From assembly GCA_033002965.1 (NCBI GenBank), contig JAURVB010000168.1, positions 1 through 64,000 of the forward strand: a DNA stretch of 64,000 bases, read 5' to 3'. The notes below the pieces were generated by a model that searched no databases, was not told the DNA's origin, and worked only from the letters and a program-made list of their open reading frames with translations. Shown piece by piece: positions 58,221-64,000 of this stretch. Both the position numbers and the translations under genes were made by a program. Position 1 is the stretch's first letter. Each line of letters begins with the position of its first letter. The DNA comes from Piper betle (Eukaryota; Streptophyta; Magnoliopsida; Piperales; Piperaceae).

Positions 58221-61200
58221 CTAAAATCTCTTCGTCCATAGCATCTTTTTGCAAACTTTTGTAGCAGTAATAAATTCTGCTTCAGTTGTGGATAATGGAA
58301 CATACTTTTGCAACCTAGAATGCCAAGACATAACCTCATTAGCAAAATTAACAACAAACCCAGATGTTGACTTTATTATCTCCAAGTCACTCATCATGTC
58401 TACATTGGTGTAACCAACCAATAAATGTTTATCACTTCCAAAACATAAACACATTTTAAATGTACCTTTCAAGTACCTCACTATCCATTTTAACTGCTTA
58501 CTAATGTTCTTTACTCGGATTTGCTAAATGTCTACTAACCATTTCAACTGCATATGTCATATCCAGACTTGTACAAGCCATAACATACATCAAACTACCA
58601 ATTGTAGAAGCAAAATGAACCTTTCTCATTTCCTTCATCTTTGTTTCACTAAGCTACTTTTCTTCAATTTGAAGTGACTCACAAGTGAAACTCCAACCGG
58701 CTTTGCATCTTTCATGTTAAATGTTTTAAATACCTTTTCTATGTACTTTTGTTGTGACACCCAAAGCTTTCTAACTCCCCTGTCACGCCGAATGAATAGT
58801 TTCCTAAGATTTACTTTATCCGGTTCCAAATCCTTTATTATCAAAGGATTTATTCAAAGCTTCTTCTTTAAATTTACAATTTTCGGTCTTCCCATCGATG
58901 TCCAATTCAATCAATCATGTCTCTCTGCACAATAAAATAACAGAATAATAAAGTCACCATCATCAAACCTCTTGATGAACACACAATGATCAAAACAAAT
59001 TTCTTGTACCCATTCTTTTTAATAAAAGAATTAAATTTGTGTACCATTGTCTAGGAGTTTGCTTCAAACTATACAAACTTTTTTCAGTTTACATCCCAAC
59101 TATTCCTTTTGCTGACTTCAAAAACCCTCTAGTTGCTCATATATATGTTGTCTCCTCAAGATCACCATGAAGAAAGGCTGTTTTCACATCTAACTATTCA
59201 ACTTCCAAATCTAAACTTGCAGCTAAAGCCAGAATAATTTTAATAGAAGACATTTTAACAACAGTAGAAAAAATTTTATCAAAATCAATACTTTTCTTCT
59301 ATTTGAAGCCCTTCACCACCAACCTTGCCTTGTACCTTAGTTATGCATTGTTTGCTTCATGTTTGATCCTGTAGACCCATTTGTTCTTCAATACCCTCTT
59401 CCCCTTAGGAAGATCCACAAACTCATAGGTGTGATTCTCATGCAAAGACTTCATCTCACCTTGCATTGCCTTCAACCACTTTTCCTTTTCTACATCATCT
59501 TTGACCTCACTGAAATTTTTTGGTTCTCCACATTCAATAATTGTCACATATTCTGATGATGGATATCTTGTTGATGGCACTGGTTCACTAAGTTAATCTT
59601 TTCACATTAGTTGGTTGCCCTTGATCAGAATCTACATGTTCCTGTCCAACATCATTAATAAGTTCATTAGAAATATCATCAAATACCACATCCTCACCCT
59701 CATCATCACTAGGTAGGGAAATAATTGTGTCATCCTGAACCACCTCTTTACCTCTAGTTGGGGTTAAGGTTCTTTTATCTTTTCCATGTTTTCCTAAGAT
59801 TGAGTTTGAGGAACTTCTTCCTTATCAAAATCCTTAACTGTTTGATCCTCCCTGAAAACTACATCTCTGCTTCGAATCAGTTTTCTATTCTTAGGAACCC
59901 GAAGTTTACATCCAAACTTATCATCACCATATCCCAGAAAAATACATTCCATGGCTCTAGAGTCAAGCTTAGCCCTTGCTCATTAGGTATATGCGCAAAA
60001 GCTTTACAACTAAAGACTCTCAAATGAAAATAACTGACCTTTTTTATCACCCAAACCCTTTCTAGTATGTCACTGTCCAAGGCATGTGTAGAAGATCTGT
60101 TGATCAAATAACAAGTTGTACTCATGGCCTCACCCCAAAAGGCTTTTAAGTAGCTTAGCTGAAGACAACATACTCCTAACCCTCTCAGAGATGGTCTTGT
60201 TCATCCTTTCAGTCATTCTATTATGTTGATGAGTATAAGGAACTGTCTTCTCATGCCTAATCACATGCTTGCTACAATATTCATCAAATTCAACAGAACA
60301 ATATTCACCATCATTATCACTTCTAGGCATTTTAAGAGCTTACCAGATTTTTCTTTCAACTATTACATGAAAATTCTTAAAGATGTCAAAAACGTCACTT
60401 TTATTTTTCTTGTCATAAGCTCACACCTTCTTAGAAGCATCATCAATAAAAGTGACAAAATAAATAAAACCGCCAAGAGATTTTACTTACATTGACCCAC
60501 ACACATCAGTGCGTACCAACTCAAGAACTTCTAACTTCCTTGTACTTGTGCTTGCAAAGGATATCATAAGTTATTTTTCAACCAAACAATGATTACAAGA
60601 ACTAATTTTAATGTCCTTAACCTTGGGAAGGAGATTTAGCTTCTTTAATATTTGTAGTCCCTTCTCACTCATGTGTCCCAATCGATAGTGTCACAAATCA
60701 ACAGTGGGATTAAATGAGGAGATATTAACCTTTCCTCAAACTAGACTCGTCTCATCCCTGTACAAACTACAACACTTCTTCCTTTTAGCAACAACAAGAG
60801 AACCTTTCACAAGTTTCCACACACTTGGTGGAAATTGTGAACCAAATATTTCATCAAGCACTCTAGTTGATAATAAACGTATCCTCAAATCTGGAATTTG
60901 TCGGACATTTTTAAGCACCAATCTGTAACCTGTGTTTATTACTATATGTATATCTCTAAGTCCTACAATTTTGGAAGTATCACTATTTTTCATCTTCACT
61001 ATACCCAAATTTGAAGATTCATAAATAGCAAATAAATTTCTGCTTGGAGTTGCATTAAATAATGCTCCCAAGTCAATTACCTAACTAGCATCACAACCAG
61101 CCGTCAAATAATCATTTTCATAATCAAAAGAATCACTATGTCATCATGTACAACATTAGTATTCGTTTCTCCTTGATCCTTGTTGTCCTTATTTTTCAAG

Positions 61201-61739
61201 TCTTTCTTGAGTTTTTAACAATCCTTCTTAAAATGACATGTCTTGTCACAATAATAACATTTCAAGTTCTTCCTGGATTTAGACCTTCCTCGACTTTTGT
61301 CCTTTCTATTTGTGTCTCTATTTCTTTATCTACCTCTTGCCTCTTCTGACACTAATGCATGAGACCCTGAAGTTGGTAGAGATTTTCTTCTCACCTCCTC
61401 ATTCAGTAAACTGCTTATTACCATGTCCATTGTGAATTTTCTATCTGAAGCAGCATTACTCAAAGAGATCACCAGTGTTTTCCAACTCTCTCGCAAAGTG
61501 TTGAGGAGCAGGATAGCTTGTCATTCCTCATTTAGAATCTTCTTCATCCTAGCAAGTTGAGTAATAATACTCTTCATCTCATTGAGATGCTCACTTATGT
61601 CACTTCCATCCTTATACTTCAAATTCATTAATTTTTTTATTAAAAGGGTCTTGTTGCCAGCAGTATTCCTCTCATAAACTTCTTGAAGTTTATCCCATAT
61701 TACTTTTGAGGATGACAATTCAGAAACATAATAATTCAC
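58221..61739 (-). pseudogene. Copia gag-pol remnant
   Basis: The order on the minus strand is intact although every part is broken. Gag lies at 61739-61521 (VIWDKLQEVYER, LMNLKYKDGSDISEHLNEMK). The protease/pre-integrase region is at 61071-60736 (RDIHIVINTGYRLVLKNVRQ). Integrase is at 60330-59877 (RSDNDGEYCSVEFDEYC, YTHQHNRMTERMNKTI, then RVFSCKAFAHIP). Reverse transcriptase follows at 59580-59341 (WLKAMQGEMKSLHENHTYEF, KGKRVLKNKWVYRIKHE) and 58844-58635 (WVSQQKYIEKVFKTFNM). RNase H lies at 58481-58221 (RYLKGTFKMCL, STSGFVVNFANEVMSWHSR, STTEAEFITAT). Stops and frame changes throughout exclude a product. Confidence 0.87.
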
Positions 61740-62064
61740 AACTTCATCTACTCATTGTCTCAAACAGGTCATAGCCTTCCTATCCAACTTATTCCGATCC
61801 TTTTCAGTCACCTCTGTCGGTTTTTAACTAGTGATAGATTCATACAAATCCGTAAAATATAAATGATCAATCATTTTTCATTTTCAATAGTGCCAGTACT
61901 CGGCCCCTTAAAAGATTTCATCTTAATATATTTCTCATCAGTCATCTTATTGAAATAATTCACCGACATGCCAACTAGGCTCTTAGAAATTTCGTTGAAC
62001 ACTTAGCGGGCATCCAATATCATTAACAACTAAAACTTGCAGACCTCTTAACTCTGATATCACT

Positions 62065-62600
62065 TGTTGGGATTAATCAAATAAAACAAATACAAATCCC
62101 ATATTTCAATACATAAGCATGAGAAGTACCAAACAAATAGAGAAATCATATAAGACAATTTTACATAAAAACTCCAAATTTGGGGGAAAAACCACTAGGC
62201 AAATGACAAAATTAAATTCACTATATCACAAGTTTGATATAGAACAGATCCATATGAAAACAAACTCCTTAATACTAATTTAATGTATTTTCTACAAAAT
62301 TGGTATACTGTAGTAAAAAATAATAAATGAAGAATATTCTAGATTAAGAACTTGGCGAAGTTATCATTGACGATTATAAACGAATCTCAAAAAAACATTC
62401 ACATTTCTTCAATCTATATAATTTTCTTTCTCCCTTTACAGTAGTAATTTTTCTCCAAAACTCAAAAACCAGAAAACTAAAGAAGAAAAGTGTCATACAT
62501 TATTTTTATTCCTTTTAATTAACCAAATCTTCAAAATCTTAATTTTTATCCAAAATAAAATTTCTATTTTATGTATTTATGGAAAAGGGACAACGTAACA
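62065..62600 (-). repeat. 5' LTR of the copia element
   Basis: 536 bp. It starts TGTTGGGATTAATC on the plus strand, next to the primer site, and ends CAACGTAACA. Confidence 0.82.
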
Positions 62601-64000
62601 AATAATAGTATTTATATCCATCAGGGATTATCAATTTTCATTTGTTGAGAGATTATGAAAGCGAAAAGACATGATTAGTTTTGCCCTTTAAACTTTGAAT
62701 ATAGAGCGCTATTAGTCATCTTAGCTTTTTCTTGTCCATAATTCATCTTGTTAGCACTATGATTCCCAAAGTTAATGATATTATACCGGCTTACGTGTTG
62801 ATGCTGGTTACTTTTTGTTATCTTAATTCTAAATTTGATGTTTGGACGTGTTTTATTTCTCCTATTAGTTTGACCCCATGCATTTTCGTCTTGCACTTGC
62901 TAAGGATGTTCAATTAGTCGAGGAAACCTGTTTAGCTTGAAGGTTAGGAGTTTGACTCGTTCACTTACTTACCTCCGACTTGTCAGCCTAAACTATATAG
63001 GTCAGTGACACTTATTTAAAAGAAAAAAACTAATGCCGTATTTTAGTTGAATTATATAAACATTACTTATGCAAAAACTTTTTTCAAAAAATAAATAAAT
63101 AAAATAAAAGGAGAATGGGATCAAAGTGGCCAATCTTAGCTATCAGCATTAAATTCAATTTACGATATTCAATTAAATGCTTTAGAAAATAATTCGCTGA
63201 GACTTCTTAAACTTTTGCCTAATATGTTCTTACTTGCAACAAAAAATTCTAAAAATAAATAAATAATTGCTGCTTAATCGAAGGAGGTAGCACGACAGAA
63301 ACTTTCACCTACAAAAAATTTCAACAAAGTGGTTACATGGTCACCGCAGATACATGTCATAGTCGTTACTTATTCTACGGCTTATTATTTTTTTCCAAGC
63401 TACAGCTTAATTACAACATTTTTCCCCCATTTTTTTAGAAAAACTTTGTTACAAGTTACAACCAAAGTTATCCACTCTTTAAAAAAGGAAGTTGCAAACT
63501 ACGTCCGTCATCACGAAACCTTAAAAAAATTCTCTTATCAAAAAGTTGACTTTTGTTGAACTTCTAATTAACAGGAATCAAACGTGGAACTACTCAAAAA
63601 CAGTAAATTAAAAAACGCACAAACAAAATAATAAAATGGAAGGCAAACAACTAGTGATTTGATTCGGCCATTCGTATAATATCAATCTTTAAAAGAGAAA
63701 TACACTGGCTTGACAGTTTTATTTATAATCTAAAAAACCATTTCGATAATTGAAAGAGAAATACAAACACTATGTCCAACGCTTAAACAAGCATCCATCT
63801 CCAATCAATGTCCTAAATCTTAAGCATGCACTTTAATCTAAATTTATAAATCAAAATAATACTATCAACATCTCATGTGATATTTGGTTCCATGGATATT
63901 GAACAAATATTGGTCATTCCAACTTGACTTAACTCGCTTATCCGACGAACTAACCAAACTTAGCCTAGTCAAAATTTATTATTTATTTTTTGAAAAAAAA
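62601..64000. other. AT-rich sequence, nothing recognised
   Basis: No gene, RNA or clear repeat is visible in the last 1.4 kb. Short frames are at the level expected for AT-rich DNA. Confidence 0.5.

Larger units (their letters stand above)
57392..62600 (-). mobile_element. Decayed full-length Ty1/copia retrotransposon
   Basis: The LTRs are 57392-57913 (3') and 62065-62600 (5'), both starting TGTTGGGATTAA on the plus strand and ending in AACA. They are clearly diverged, so the insertion is old. A degraded primer site (minus sense TGATATCAGAG, near 62051-62062) adjoins the 5' LTR, and a purine tract (GAAGAGGAGGTT, minus sense, 57914-57925) adjoins the 3' LTR. Flanks are AAATA on the left and AATAA on the right, a near-matching target duplication. 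It lies about 1 kb beyond the transporter stop codon. Confidence 0.85.

Overview
This is nuclear DNA from a flowering plant. Two multi-exon plant genes can be modelled: an MBD9-type chromatin gene and a KUP/HAK/KT potassium transporter. Ty3/gypsy and Ty1/copia retrotransposons fill much of the rest. The strongly GC-rich first exon of the MBD9 gene leans towards a monocot, but this is only an inference.

Layout. Bases 1-25,400 are a retrotransposon nest with no host gene that I can support. At its core is one nearly intact Tekay-type chromovirus (7897-19250, minus strand) with LTRs of about 2.86 kb. It sits in antisense inside the LTR of a related element (7244-7896 plus 19251-21643). Around it lie older relatives of the same LTR family (1-1239 and 4091-6127), internal-region scraps, two AT-rich arrays of small hairpins built on a TTGACTCG/CGAGTCAA motif, GC-rich low-complexity blocks carrying longer hairpins, a 19-bp minisatellite and TA/CT microsatellites. 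Bases 25,400-28,500 hold no gene I can defend. Bases 28,553-34,130 are a decayed Ty1/copia element with an exact 5-bp target duplication.

Bases 35,940-50,510 (minus) hold the MBD9-like gene in 10 exons: PHD, MBD, FYRN-like, bromodomain-type, second PHD and C-terminal zinc-finger parts. A head-to-head spacer of about 0.84 kb, measured start codon to start codon, separates it from the transporter gene at 51,349-56,333 (plus, 9 exons). The two genes probably share a promoter region. Immediately downstream is a second decayed copia element (57,392-62,600, minus). The last 1.4 kb is AT-rich and empty.

Main oddities. First, the tRNA primer-binding site of the Tekay element is repeated three times in 45-bp units, and mirror copies of the site form perfect hairpins. 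Second, the LTR that the Tekay element interrupts has a polypurine tract on its left and a primer-binding site on its right, as expected of an LTR shared by two tandem elements. Third, the MBD9-like gene has six reading-frame breaks and the transporter one, each placeable at a short homopolymer, while splice sites and protein similarity are otherwise preserved. Uncorrected sequencing indels are the likeliest cause, but real gene decay is not excluded.
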